The notes under the pieces: generated by a model
Database searches by the model: none
What the model saw: the letters and a program-made list of their open reading frames with translations, nothing else
What the model was told of the DNA's origin: nothing
Made by a program: the position numbers and the translations under genes
Origin: Litchfieldia alkalitelluris
Lineage (GTDB): Bacteria > Bacillota > Bacilli > Bacillales > Salisediminibacteriaceae
Direction: 5' to 3'
Assembly (NCBI RefSeq): GCF_002153425.1
Contig: NZ_KZ119600.1
Location: 2,000,684-2,064,683 of the forward strand
DNA length: 64,000 nucleotides
Shown: positions 1 to 8,280 of the stretch, piece by piece
How positions within the stretch are numbered: position 1 is the stretch's first letter
Layout of the letters: each line of letters starts with the position of its first letter

Positions 1-550
1 GATTACTATTTTTAAATATAGAGTATAGGATTCCACCTATAATGATAGATAAAACAAAGGCTAGTCCCATTCTTGAATATAATATTGTATTGGTCGTTTC
101 ACTTCGAAAAGCAAAATAAGTTGATGCAAATACGACGGGGTTTAAAATTGGTGCTGCGACGAGAAACACTACTCCGACACTTAATGGCATCCCCTTTTTT
201 ATTAAACGCCTAACTACTGGTACAATAGCGCATTCACATAAAGGGAGAATAGCGCCTAATAAAGCTGCAGGTAAAAGAGCGACGATAGCATTCCTTGGTA
301 AAAAACGCTGGATCGTATCTTCTGACACATAAATCTGGATTAAAGCTGAAACGAAAACCCCTAAAAGGATAAAAGGAATCGCTTCAATGACTATACTTAA
401 AAAAATTGTGTTAACATTTATCCAAGCTCTTGGTATATCATTTAGCATTTCATTATTGTTTAATGTATCACTCATTAAAAACAGGATTAAAAAGAAGAAT
501 AATAATAAAAGTCCAATAAGATCTTTGAAGAAGTTATTTTTACGATTCAT
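1..550 (-). CDS. predicted permease, YcgR/DUF318 (ArsP-like) family, C-terminus outside window
   Basis: Reading the minus strand from the ATG at 550 gives an open frame to the window edge (about 183 residues, incomplete). It is very hydrophobic. The N-terminal segment FFKDLIGLLLLFFFLILFL is a membrane helix, and later come EAIPFILLGVFVSALIQ and GAILPLCECAIVPVVRRL. The PLCEC-x(3)-P-x(3)-R pattern followed by a PILNPVV stretch is typical of the DUF318 permease family (B. subtilis YcgR, ArsP-like exporters), whose substrates are mostly unproven. GGGGGA lies six bases before the start. The substrate here cannot be told from sequence. Confidence 0.75.
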   Translation of the reverse strand, partial: MNRKNNFFKDLIGLLLLFFFLILFLMSDTLNNNEMLNDIPRAWINVNTIFLSIVIEAIPFILLGVFVSALIQIYVSEDTIQRFLPRNAIVALLPAALLGAILPLCECAIVPVVRRLIKKGMPLSVGVVFLVAAPILNPVVFASTYFAFRSETTNTILYSRMGLAFVLSIIIGGILYSIFKNSN

Positions 551-681
551 TTGGTCCCCCATCAGTAATCTATACTCTGAATGTATAATATCAATTATGA
601 TTATATATCTCTTGATATTCTATCAACTATAGGACGTATAGTAAATCATTAAAATATGGCTTTTGTTAATATATAAAATAA

Positions 682-809
682 GATGAGGCTGGGACATAAC
701 TTAAGTGTTTAACTGAAATTGCGAACAATAATAACTTTTGCGGAGTATATTTCCGTAGCGAATGTTCGGATTTTTTCATATGTTAAAACACTTTTGTCCC
801 AGCCTCATC
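682..809 (-). terminator. long GAGGCTGGGACA-type hairpin downstream of uppP
   Basis: GAGGCTGGGACA at 685-696 pairs with TGTCCCAGCCTC at 795-806. A second stem, AAGTGTTT with AAACACTT, continues inward, giving a 128-nt imperfect hairpin. It sits directly 3' of uppP (minus strand), so it probably ends that transcript. An element of the same length and related sequence lies at 2561-2688. Short relatives are at 21018-21060 and 49327-49360. The rest of the 551-831 gap holds nothing else that I recognise. Confidence 0.6.
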
Positions 810-831
810 CTATTGTCTACAATGCAAATAT

Positions 832-1665
832 TTATTCTACTTCCATAATCATCGTTGGATCAAGCAGTGTAAATACAAGAATTGCTACGATAAAGCAGTA
901 TATGGCAAAATAAATCAGCTTACTCTTCTTTAAGAAATCAATAAGCCAGACTATTCCAATCATCGAAAATATAAACGTAACTACAAAAGAAACTACTAAG
1001 TTCATTGGACCAATATAATCGACCATAGTGACAGAAAAATCATCGATTGCTAATACAGTTGAGCCTAAGATGACAGGGATTGCTAGTAAGAAGGAATATC
1101 TTACAGCTGTTTCTCGGTTTAATCCAGCTAAGAGGGAGACAACGAGTGTTGCACCTGAACGGGAGATTCCCGGTATAACTGCCAACGTTTGCCCTAAACC
1201 TACGAGGACTGAATCCCAAAAAGTCATTGTTTCTTCTGATTTATTTCCAGTACGGTGGAATCTTTCTATAAATATTAAAGCAACCCCAGTAACCGTAAGT
1301 GCTAGTGCAATAAATGGTGGTGTCTTGATTGCATCTGAAGCCACGTCAGTTAAAACCATTCCTAAAACACCTGTAATGATAGTAGCTACTAAAATATATA
1401 TTCCGAAGAAAAATTGTGTTTTGTTCTCTTCTCTTTTTCCACCTAGAAACTTAAAAAATCCTTGAATGACTCGCCATAAGTCTTTCCAAAAATAAATTGT
1501 AACTGCTAACACAGAGGCGAGGTGCAAAAAGATTTCAAAGCTAAGTCCTGGAAAAGTGTAGCCGAATATTAACTGTGTAATAACAATGTGGGCAGTACTT
1601 GAGATTGGTAAAAATTCTGTAAGTCCTTGAACGATTCCGAAGATAATTGCTTCAAATAATGTCAC
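832..1665 (-). CDS. uppP: undecaprenyl-diphosphatase UppP (BacA family)
   Basis: Integral membrane enzyme that dephosphorylates undecaprenyl diphosphate to recycle the lipid carrier for peptidoglycan and teichoic acid synthesis. It also gives low-level bacitracin resistance. The 277-residue length is normal for the family. The N-terminal motif GLTEFLPISSTAH (residues 15-27) and the second signature PGISRSGAT carry the conserved acidic, serine and arginine residues of BacA. Several hydrophobic helices follow each other to the C-terminus. The gene stands alone on the minus strand and is followed by a large hairpin (682-809). Confidence 0.93.
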   Translation of the reverse strand: MTLFEAIIFGIVQGLTEFLPISSTAHIVITQLIFGYTFPGLSFEIFLHLASVLAVTIYFWKDLWRVIQGFFKFLGGKREENKTQFFFGIYILVATIITGVLGMVLTDVASDAIKTPPFIALALTVTGVALIFIERFHRTGNKSEETMTFWDSVLVGLGQTLAVIPGISRSGATLVVSLLAGLNRETAVRYSFLLAIPVILGSTVLAIDDFSVTMVDYIGPMNLVVSFVVTFIFSMIGIVWLIDFLKKSKLIYFAIYCFIVAILVFTLLDPTMIMEVE

Positions 1666-1760
1666 ATGGATCTTCCTTTCATCATGAGGTTTTGCTACTT
1701 AACAACTTATAGCTGAAACCACTTTAATAATATACATTTATACACTTCAACTATCTTACC

Positions 1761-1790
1761 AAAAAAAAGATTGTAATAGTATCTTTTTTT
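1761..1790. terminator. A/T-tract hairpin in the uppP / tlpA divergent gap
   Basis: AAAAAAAAGAT and ATCTTTTTTT are complementary around a nine-base loop, so either strand would give a short stem followed by a U-run. It lies between two divergently transcribed genes, where a terminator is not strictly needed. It may separate divergent leader transcripts. Weak call; the stem is almost all A-T. Confidence 0.25.
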
Positions 1791-1938
1791 AAGACCTATT
1801 TTAATAAATAATATCGCTTGTACATCAAATTTATTACCGTTTTAAGTAGATCTATTTTATAGAATGTTAATTCCTTTCAACTAACATGAATACCATTTAT
1901 ACTGAAGTTGATGAGAAAGAAAATGGAGGAGGCTTATC

Positions 1939-2550
1939 ATGAAGGCTAAACGATTAACCACGATACTATTATTTATAGCTGCCCTTGGCCTTGGGGCCTT
2001 TGTTATATACGAGAATCAATCGCAACAAAATCAAAATGAACGACAAATACAAGAATATCTGAATGAGGGCACTGAGCAAGGGGGAAATGGGACTACATCT
2101 ATTCAACTTGGTGTTGAAGCTCCAGATTTTAGTTTACCTGTGTATGAAGGTGAAGCAGATATGATGAGTTTATCTCAGCACAGAGGGGATTTTGTGATTA
2201 TTAATTTGTGGGCCTCATGGTGTAAGCCTTGTACTGACGAAATTCCTCATTTCATTCAATTTTATGAGGAATACGAAGAGGACAATGTTGAAATTTTAGG
2301 TGTAAATATGACTAGTACAGAATCAAATCATGAAGTAATATATAGGTTTTTAGAGGACTTTCCTATCAACTATCCTGTACTTCTAGATGAAGATGGGCAA
2401 GTTTATGATGATTATCGAGTTTATGGGCTACCTATGACTTTTTTTATTGATCCAGACGGTTACATTGCCAATAGCGTGATGGGTTATGTCAGCTACGATA
2501 GATTAGTATCTATGTATGATAGCGTAGTGGAGGAGTATGAGGGAAGGTAG
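1939..2550 (+). CDS. TlpA/ResA-type membrane-anchored thiol-disulfide oxidoreductase
   Basis: Residues 5-25 form an uncleaved-type signal anchor, followed by a Gln/Asn/Glu-rich linker and an AhpC/TSA-TlpA thioredoxin fold. The active site WASWCKPC is a canonical CxPC, and YGLPMTFFID carries the cis-proline loop. The protein (203 aa) therefore probably reduces disulfides outside the membrane, for example in apocytochrome c or in spore-coat or cortex enzymes (ResA and StoA roles in the family). GGAGGAGG precedes the ATG. It is monocistronic and ends in the hairpin at 2561-2688. Compare the true resA at 34833, whose active site is CSVC. Confidence 0.85.
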   Translation: MKAKRLTTILLFIAALGLGAFVIYENQSQQNQNERQIQEYLNEGTEQGGNGTTSIQLGVEAPDFSLPVYEGEADMMSLSQHRGDFVIINLWASWCKPCTDEIPHFIQFYEEYEEDNVEILGVNMTSTESNHEVIYRFLEDFPINYPVLLDEDGQVYDDYRVYGLPMTFFIDPDGYIANSVMGYVSYDRLVSMYDSVVEEYEGR

Positions 2551-2560
2551 CAAACTAAAA

Positions 2561-2688
2561 TGAAGAGGCTGGGATATAACTGAAGTGTTTCATTGTAAAT
2601 GCGAATAATAATAACAAAAGTGGATGTATATTTCCAAACTGAATGATTGAATTTTTATATAAAAATACTTTTGTTTCAGCCTCTTCAT
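2561..2688. terminator. long GAGGCTGGGACA-type hairpin between convergent genes
   Basis: TGAAGAGGCTGGGATA pairs with the TTTCAGCCTCTTCA end through G-U and A-U pairs. The inner AAGTGTTT/AATACTT stem is also kept. It has the same 128-nt span as the element at 682-809, and the interior is recognisably homologous (shared AATAATAAC and GTATATTTCC blocks). It lies between convergent tlpA-like and aldo/keto reductase genes and could terminate both. Confidence 0.6.
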
Positions 2689-2722
2689 CATTGTTTTCTT
2701 TTATTCCTAACCAAATTCCATA

Positions 2723-3634
2723 CTAACGGTGTTTGTCATATTTAATTTGATTTGTAACGGCTCCTAATGCAACAAGTTCCTCTTCACTTAAAGTATCTAC
2801 GAAAGCTGCGGAAATATTTCTCTCCAACTGTTCAATCGAGCTTGCCCCTGGAATTGTTGTAACAACTGCAGAGTGATCTATAACATACCGTAATGCTAAT
2901 TGCTCCAATGTTAATCCTTTATCGTTCGCTTTTTCTAACAAATTCGAAATCATTTCTTTTAGTTCTTGTTCAGAGTAAGTTAAATAACCATCTGAAGTCA
3001 ATTTTCTTTTATATCTCTCAGTAAGGTGGCCTTTAGCAACAGGTCCTCGGGCAATTATAGAAACGTTATGCTCTTCAATGTAGGGCATGAATTCTTCTGG
3101 GCGACGGTCCAATAAACTATATTGCATCATGATGCTCACAATATTTGATTCTTTTAAATACGATTTAATGACATTAGGACGGATAGATGAAATACCATAG
3201 TACCGAACAGTGCCTTCTTGAACAAGCTCTTCAAATGCTTCAATCGTCTCACCGATTGGGTCATCGATGGTTCCCCCATGAAGTTGATATAAATCAAGAT
3301 AATCTGTATTTAGCCTCCTAAGTGACTCCTTTAAAGCGGTTTTTATATGTTGTTTGGAAGGATTCCATTGCCATCCTTCTCCATTACTCTTCCATTCATT
3401 TCCTCCTTTAGAAGCGAGAATAACATTATTTCTTTTTCCATGTAGAGCTTTACCTACTGATTCTTCATTCCAACCACGTTGATATAGGTCGGCAGTGTCA
3501 AAAAAATTAATCCCTTGATCTATTGCGTAATGAATGAGTTTCTCGTTGCTTGGCTGGTCCATTCCTAGAGACATACATCCAAAACCGATTTCCGAGACAT
3601 ATAAGTCTGAGTTCCCTAATCTATTTTTATTCAT
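2723..3634 (-). CDS. aldo/keto reductase (YqkF-like)
   Basis: NADPH-dependent aldo/keto reductase of 303 residues, the usual TIM-barrel length. The catalytic tetrad is visible: Asp and Tyr in FFDTADLYQRG, Lys in ILASKGG and His in DLYQLHGG. The C-terminal TTIPGASSIEQLERN is the cofactor-phosphate loop. B. subtilis yqkF, next to nudF, is the likely counterpart, which fits the local gene order. The substrate is unknown. GAGGTG lies before the ATG. Confidence 0.85.
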   Translation of the reverse strand: MNKNRLGNSDLYVSEIGFGCMSLGMDQPSNEKLIHYAIDQGINFFDTADLYQRGWNEESVGKALHGKRNNVILASKGGNEWKSNGEGWQWNPSKQHIKTALKESLRRLNTDYLDLYQLHGGTIDDPIGETIEAFEELVQEGTVRYYGISSIRPNVIKSYLKESNIVSIMMQYSLLDRRPEEFMPYIEEHNVSIIARGPVAKGHLTERYKRKLTSDGYLTYSEQELKEMISNLLEKANDKGLTLEQLALRYVIDHSAVVTTIPGASSIEQLERNISAAFVDTLSEEELVALGAVTNQIKYDKHR

Positions 3635-3767
3635 TCTTGCACCTCGCTCTCTTAGTGATGAAACCGTTTATATAACGATAGTAACAATCATTTATTACAA
3701 GTCAAGAAAAGAGGACGGGTATTTATTAGGAAAATGAGAATACATTGGGAAGGGGAGGGGTGTTGGC

Positions 3768-4874
3768 GTGCTTACAGAAGAAAAGGTTCGAGTAACAGAG
3801 ATTCTAGAAAAATCAAATGATATTATTCGGATAAAAACTTCGGGAGGGTGTGGGAAAGCGCTCCTTTATCGAAGTCTTTGTCCTGACGTTGAAGTTGGTG
3901 ATGTAGTTATAGTCAACACAACGGCAGGCAATTTAAGACTAGGAACAGGTGGATGGGATATCGTTCGATACGTCATGAATAAGCATATAGAAGAGAAGGA
4001 TATTAGTAAAGAAGATGGACATATCATGAAGGCAAGGTATTTAAGTGATCAACACAGTGTTTTATCCGTAGAAGCTCCAGAAAGTATAGATCATGAATTA
4101 TTTCAACAACCAATACATTTGAACGGACGAAATATATTAATAGGCGAGTTACATAGTATGCTCCCGATCGTTTGGTTTTTATTAAAAATCTTAAAAGAAG
4201 AACAATCTTCTTTAGCAGTTATCTTTAGTGATGAGGCTTCTTTGCCCTTAATAATGAGCAAGCATGTATCTTATTTACATAAGCAATCGTCGTTTTATTC
4301 TATCACGACAGGTCAAGCATTTGGTGGAAAAGCAGATGCAGTAAACGTAGTCACTGGCTTACAATATGCAGTAAAAAAATACCCCATTGATACACCGATC
4401 TTAATTACATTAGGACCAGGGGTAGTAGGATCTAACACTCACTATGGCTATAGTGGATTAAGTCAGGCAAATTGGGCTAATTATATTGGCGCATTAGGAG
4501 GTAAACCAGTCTGGATCCCTCGACTATCAGAGTATGAGAGTCGTGAGAGACATCGCGGGATTAGTCATCATACATTAACGCCTCTTAAGGAATTAACATT
4601 AACAGAAAGCATCTTACCATTACCAAGTGGAGAGTATAGTGACAGCTTAGTGAGTAACGGAATTGATTTAATTAAGAACCAATCACATATTTATATAAAA
4701 CAAATTTCAGAATATAAGCTTTTTCCGTTACTAGAAAGGGTTCAGAATTTGTCCCCATTTCCTTTATCAACAATGGGACGAACAATTGACAAAGATCCTT
4801 TATTTTTCTTAGGGGTAGCAGCTGCAGTATGCTGGTTATTAGAGAGTGAACGGTGCCATTCCTCCACTAAATAA
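3768..4874 (+). CDS. DUF3866 family protein of unknown function
   Basis: A 368-residue soluble protein with a GTG start placed eight bases after a strong AGGGGAGGGG ribosome binding site. The N-terminal part resembles a small beta domain (VRVTEILEKSNDIIRIKTSGG), and the middle has an alternating alpha/beta pattern with GPGVVGSNTHYGYSG and GGKPVWIPRLSEYESRERHRGISHHTLTPL. The family occurs in Bacilli and Clostridia and has no known biochemical role. Its last 133 bases overlap antisense with the extended mciZ frame. No operon partner; divergent from the AKR gene. Confidence 0.7.
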   Translation: MLTEEKVRVTEILEKSNDIIRIKTSGGCGKALLYRSLCPDVEVGDVVIVNTTAGNLRLGTGGWDIVRYVMNKHIEEKDISKEDGHIMKARYLSDQHSVLSVEAPESIDHELFQQPIHLNGRNILIGELHSMLPIVWFLLKILKEEQSSLAVIFSDEASLPLIMSKHVSYLHKQSSFYSITTGQAFGGKADAVNVVTGLQYAVKKYPIDTPILITLGPGVVGSNTHYGYSGLSQANWANYIGALGGKPVWIPRLSEYESRERHRGISHHTLTPLKELTLTESILPLPSGEYSDSLVSNGIDLIKNQSHIYIKQISEYKLFPLLERVQNLSPFPLSTMGRTIDKDPLFFLGVAAAVCWLLESERCHSSTK

Positions 4875-4963
4875 AATTGCTTCTTCTTTTGTTTTAAAAA
4901 TTCTCTAATTTCCCAAGCCTTCCCAATGAGGGCAACACCGTTATTAGTGCAATGAATTTTCAT
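4742..4963 (-). CDS. mciZ: MciZ-like inhibitor of FtsZ with a 33-residue C-terminal extension
   Basis: The first 40 residues (MKIHCTNNGVALIGKAWEIR... to ...EEWHRSL) closely follow B. subtilis MciZ, a 40-aa mother-cell peptide that caps FtsZ and blocks a second Z-ring during sporulation. The shared core is GVxLxGKAWEIRxxLK. GGAGGGA lies seven bases before the ATG. The position, upstream of and divergent from nudF, fits the known neighbourhood. Unusually, the frame continues to 73 residues, with the tail coded antisense to the last 133 bases of the DUF3866 gene. I saw no clear sigma-E promoter. Translation of the tail is inferred from the open frame. Confidence 0.8.
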   Translation of the reverse strand: MKIHCTNNGVALIGKAWEIREFLKQKKKQFYLVEEWHRSLSNNQHTAAATPKKNKGSLSIVRPIVDKGNGDKF

Positions 4964-5059
4964 GTAATAATCCCTCCAATTCTGTGTAATTAAATGATTT
5001 CTTTGATATGCTAAACAATATGTACAAAGGGTACAGATCAGAACTGGAGGGATAATAAA

Positions 5060-5602
5060 ATGGATTTAAACGAGCGGACAATAAAGGAAAAATCGATTTA
5101 TAAAGGGAAAATCATTGATTTAACCATTCATGATGTAAAGCTGCCTAATGGCAAGGAAAGTAAGCGAGAAATTGTGACGCATCCTGGAGCTGTTGCAGTT
5201 ATTCCAGTCACAACGGAAGGGAAAGTTATACTTGTGAATCAGTTTCGAAAGCCACTAGAAAAAGTTATCGCAGAAATACCTGCAGGCAAACTTGAAAAAG
5301 GCGAAGACCCACTATTATGTGCAAAAAGAGAGTTAGAAGAGGAAACTGGTATGCTTGCAGAAAACTGGACGAATGTAGGTTCTTTTTATACAAGTCCAGG
5401 ATTTGCTGATGAAATCATTCATTTATACTTAGCCGATGGACTTACAGAAGGAAAGGAAAATTTGGACGAAGATGAATTTGTAGAGCGTTTTGAAGTAACA
5501 CTAGATGAAGCAGAAAGACTAATTGAGACACAGCATATACATGATGCGAAAACAGTCTATGCTATCCAATATTTAAGACTACAGCAATTAAAGAATAGGT
5601 AA
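5060..5602 (+). CDS. nudF: ADP-ribose pyrophosphatase, Nudix hydrolase
   Basis: Hydrolyses ADP-ribose to AMP and ribose 5-phosphate in the cytosol. The complete Nudix box GX5EX7REUXEEXGU is present: G-KLEKG-E-DPLLCAK-REL-E-EE-T-GM around residues 76-98. The length (180 aa) matches NudF. The ATG follows CTGGAGGGATAATAAA. The EndoQ-like gene follows at once, with the downstream ribosome binding site overlapping the nudF stop codon, so the two are probably co-transcribed, as nudF and yqxK are in B. subtilis. Confidence 0.92.
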   Translation: MDLNERTIKEKSIYKGKIIDLTIHDVKLPNGKESKREIVTHPGAVAVIPVTTEGKVILVNQFRKPLEKVIAEIPAGKLEKGEDPLLCAKRELEEETGMLAENWTNVGSFYTSPGFADEIIHLYLADGLTEGKENLDEDEFVERFEVTLDEAERLIETQHIHDAKTVYAIQYLRLQQLKNR

Positions 5603-5612
5603 GGTGGTCGTA

Positions 5613-6812
5613 TTGTCATCGACTAAAAATAAGTATTATATGGATTTACACATACATATTGGAAGAACCAGATCAGGCCGCCCTGTAAAGATCACTGCTT
5701 CAAACCAATTAACCCTATCCAATGTATTAGAGGAATCTCTTGTAAGAAAAGGGTTATCTATTGTAGGAGTAATCGACTCCCATTCTCCTGAAGTGCTGGA
5801 GGAGTTGGAGGAACTTTTGGATACTGGATATGCAAGGGAGCTTACTGGTGGCGGTTTAAGCTATCTAGATCAGATTACATTAATCCTTGGTACAGAGTTG
5901 GAGATCTATGATGAGAACTCCATTGGCCCAATACATGTCCTTTGTTTTTTCCCAACGATAGAACTAATGACTGTTTTTTCGAATTGGTGCAAGACCCGTA
6001 TGAAAAATATTCACTTAAGTTCTCAGCGTATATATGTCAGTGGTAAGGAGCTACAAAAACAAGTTCTCGCACTTAATGGTTGGTTTATTCCTGCGCATGT
6101 ATTTACCCCGTTTAAAAGTCTCTTTGGTAAAGGTGTAAATATTTCTCTAGAAGAAGTGTTTGATTTTAATGATATTCATGCAATGGAACTTGGTTTAAGC
6201 TCTAACACACAGATGGCGGAGAAGCTATTGGAAATGCAATACTTCCCGTTTTTAACGAATTCAGATGCTCACTCCACAGCTAAAATTGGCAGGGAGCATC
6301 AAATTGTACAATTGAACGAGCCATCATTCAAAGAACTGACCCTGGCATTGAAGAATGAGGCTGACAGGGGGATCATTAGAAATATCGGTTTAGACCCAAG
6401 GCTAGGGAAGTATTACCGCACGATCTGTAAAGTCTGCGAAACTCAAGCCGTAAATGGGGAGTGTCCTAATGGTCACGATCAAACAAAAATAATTAAAGGC
6501 GTTTCTGAGAGGATAGATGATTTAGCACTTAAGCAATCGTCGCTGGTCATGAACAAGAGGAAAGAAGAAAAGGTTATACATCCTCCTTATATACATCAAG
6601 TCCCTTTAGACTTCATCCCAGGTTGCGGGGCGAAAACAATGGACAAGCTGCTATCGAATTTCCAAACAGAAATGAAAATATTACATGAGGTATCAGGTGA
6701 AGAACTATTGGCGGTGGTGCCTGAAAATATTGCAAATAAAATATTAGCTGCAAGAGCTGGGAAATTAATGATTAAAGAGGGTGGAGCAGGAAAATACGGA
6801 AAAATAAATTAG
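5613..6812 (+). CDS. endonuclease Q family protein (PHP domain, YqxK-like, TIGR00375)
   Basis: N-terminal PHP metal-binding domain with MDLHIHIGRT and DSHSPE histidine and aspartate clusters. A later NSDAHST motif completes the metal site. A four-cysteine zinc finger (CKVC...CPNGH) follows, and the C-terminus has helix-hairpin-helix-like DNA-binding sequence (FIPGCGAKTMDKLLS). This is the EndoQ layout; EndoQ cuts 5' of deaminated bases such as hypoxanthine and uracil in archaea and some Bacilli. I chose TTG 5613 because AAGGTGG at 5601-5607 is spaced correctly for it. GTG 5604 overlaps that site and is less likely. Activity in this species is inferred. Confidence 0.82.
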   Translation: MSSTKNKYYMDLHIHIGRTRSGRPVKITASNQLTLSNVLEESLVRKGLSIVGVIDSHSPEVLEELEELLDTGYARELTGGGLSYLDQITLILGTELEIYDENSIGPIHVLCFFPTIELMTVFSNWCKTRMKNIHLSSQRIYVSGKELQKQVLALNGWFIPAHVFTPFKSLFGKGVNISLEEVFDFNDIHAMELGLSSNTQMAEKLLEMQYFPFLTNSDAHSTAKIGREHQIVQLNEPSFKELTLALKNEADRGIIRNIGLDPRLGKYYRTICKVCETQAVNGECPNGHDQTKIIKGVSERIDDLALKQSSLVMNKRKEEKVIHPPYIHQVPLDFIPGCGAKTMDKLLSNFQTEMKILHEVSGEELLAVVPENIANKILAARAGKLMIKEGGAGKYGKIN

Positions 6813-6830
6813 ATGAAATCTATGAACTCA

Positions 6831-6860
6831 GTCATAGTTTCCTTAATAGATTCATAGGCT
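6831..6860 (+). promoter_or_regulatory. candidate sigma-E promoter of spoIIM
   Basis: GTCATAGT (6831-6838), a 14-base spacer, then CATAGGCT (6853-6860). This agrees at seven of eight and six of eight positions with the sigma-E consensus GKHATAWT / CATACAHT. It lies about 40 bases before the spoIIM ATG. spoIIM is known to be sigma-E-dependent in B. subtilis. Confidence 0.6.
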
Positions 6861-6901
6861 TTGATAGAAGCAGAATTATAAGGAAATGAGGCGAGTAAAC
6901 G

Positions 6902-7543
6902 ATGAACCGTATGGGAATATTTAAAAGGTCTTTGGTGGAGCACGTGACTAATCATCTTTCTATTTATATATTTACAGTTGTTCTATTATCAATGGGGGTA
7001 ATTTTCGGGGCAGTTATAGTTAATAGTTTAAGCTTTTCACAAAAAAATGATCTATACGCTTATTTGACCCTCTTTTTTGGACAAGTAGAAGAAGGGGAGT
7101 TTGCAAATTCCTCGACGATGTTCGTACAAAGTTTTGCACACTATAGTAAATATCTAGGACTGATGTGGTTTTTAGGTCTATCTGTAATTGGGCTGCCAGT
7201 TATCTATATATTACTTTTTCTTAAAGGCTTAGTAGTAGGGTTTACAGTAGGTTTTCTAGTTGGTCAAATGGGGTTAAACGGCTTTTTTCTCTCATTTGCA
7301 GCAATTTTTCCCCAGAACGTGTTGCTCATTCCGATCTATATTGTTGTCGCTACTGTAGCAACGTCATTTTCAATTAAATTGTGGAGACAAGTTACAAGAA
7401 GAGGATTTGAACCAATGTTCCCTCATTTCATGTCCTATTCCTTCTTCTTGCTCTTTATCGGTGCACTTATCGCGATCGTTTCATTATTTGAAGCATACGT
7501 TTCTCCTTCCATTATGCAAGCAGTATTTCAAATCTTAGGATAG
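6902..7543 (+). CDS. spoIIM: stage II sporulation protein M
   Basis: Mother-cell membrane protein of the SpoIID-SpoIIM-SpoIIP complex that drives septal peptidoglycan remodelling and engulfment. The 213 residues include about five hydrophobic helices, for example IYIFTVVLLSMGVIFGAVIV near the start and ILLFLKGLVVGFTVGFLVGQ in the middle, as in the DUF95/SpoIIM family. Its position just before fur matches B. subtilis. A sigma-E-like promoter stands upstream at 6831-6860. Confidence 0.92.
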   Translation: MNRMGIFKRSLVEHVTNHLSIYIFTVVLLSMGVIFGAVIVNSLSFSQKNDLYAYLTLFFGQVEEGEFANSSTMFVQSFAHYSKYLGLMWFLGLSVIGLPVIYILLFLKGLVVGFTVGFLVGQMGLNGFFLSFAAIFPQNVLLIPIYIVVATVATSFSIKLWRQVTRRGFEPMFPHFMSYSFFLLFIGALIAIVSLFEAYVSPSIMQAVFQILG

Positions 7544-7604
7544 ACACCATTACAATTATTCTATCTTTATGGTAGATGTGCGCTTTTTTATAAATATTAT
7601 TATA

Positions 7605-7673
7605 TGATAATAATTACAGTATTGAATTTATAATGATTCTCATTTGACACCTTTTTTTCTCAAAGAGTATAAT
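7605..7673 (+). promoter_or_regulatory. fur promoter with Fur/PerR-type boxes
   Basis: Sigma-A elements TTGACA (7644-7649) and TATAAT (7668-7673) are separated by 18 bases. Just upstream, TTATAATGATTCTCA (7628-7642) resembles the PerR/Fur operator TTATAATNATTATAA, and TGATAATAATTACAG (7605-7619) resembles a 7-1-7 Fur box. B. subtilis fur is repressed by PerR. Autoregulation by Fur or PerR control here is an inference from these two sites. Confidence 0.65.
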
Positions 7674-7707
7674 AGTTATTGTAGATGGGCTTTTGGGGGG
7701 AAAGATG

Positions 7708-8157
7708 ATGGAACAGAGGATCGAGAGAATAAAAAAACAGTTACATTCCCAGAGTTACAAACTGACACCTCAGCGGGAAGCGACAGTAAGAGTCCTTTTA
7801 GAAAATGAGGAAGATCATTTGAGTGCTGAAGATGTATATATGCTTGTGAAAGAGAAATCGCCAGAAATTGGTTTAGCTACAGTATATCGGACTTTGGAAT
7901 TGTTAACGGAATTGAAGGTAGTAGATAAGATTAATTTTGGTGATGGTGTTTCTCGCTACGACTTGAGAAAAGAAGGTGCTGCTCACTTTCATCACCACCT
8001 TGTATGCATTGAATGTGGTTCAGTAGATGAAATTCAGGAAGATCTCCTAGAAGAAGTTGAAAAAGTAGTGGAACGTGATTGGAATTTTTACATTAAAGAT
8101 CACAGACTAACTTTTCACGGAATATGTCATCGTTGTAAAGATGTAAAACAAGATTAA
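7708..8157 (+). CDS. fur: ferric uptake regulator
   Basis: Iron-responsive repressor with an N-terminal winged helix (residues 1-80, YKLTPQREATVRVLLENEEDHLSAEDVY) and a C-terminal metal-binding dimerisation domain with HFHHHLVC, CIECG and CHRC, giving the regulatory metal site and the structural CxxC zinc site. The sequence is almost the same as B. subtilis Fur, and starting at the second ATG (7708) gives exactly 149 residues as in that protein. That ATG is also seven bases after the GGGGGG ribosome binding site. Its promoter carries PerR/Fur-like boxes. Confidence 0.95.
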   Translation: MEQRIERIKKQLHSQSYKLTPQREATVRVLLENEEDHLSAEDVYMLVKEKSPEIGLATVYRTLELLTELKVVDKINFGDGVSRYDLRKEGAAHFHHHLVCIECGSVDEIQEDLLEEVEKVVERDWNFYIKDHRLTFHGICHRCKDVKQD

Positions 8158-8175
8158 ATATAATATTAATGGCTT

Positions 8176-8202
8176 AAAAGTAGCAGAATCGCTACTTTTT
8201 TT
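8176..8202 (+). terminator. terminator after fur
   Basis: AAAAGTAGC, a short loop and GCTACTTTTTTT form a stem with a U-run, 18 bases after the fur stop codon. Confidence 0.8.
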
Positions 8203-8280
8203 ATTTAATTAAGGTATACAACTTGTCTTGTCCGTCATATTCTGTACTATACAGAATGAATGGAGAAAGGAAGTTGTATA

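Noticed and set aside
1028-1465. 145-residue frame on the plus strand
   Set aside because: Antisense shadow of uppP, which has clear family motifs; no ribosome binding site.
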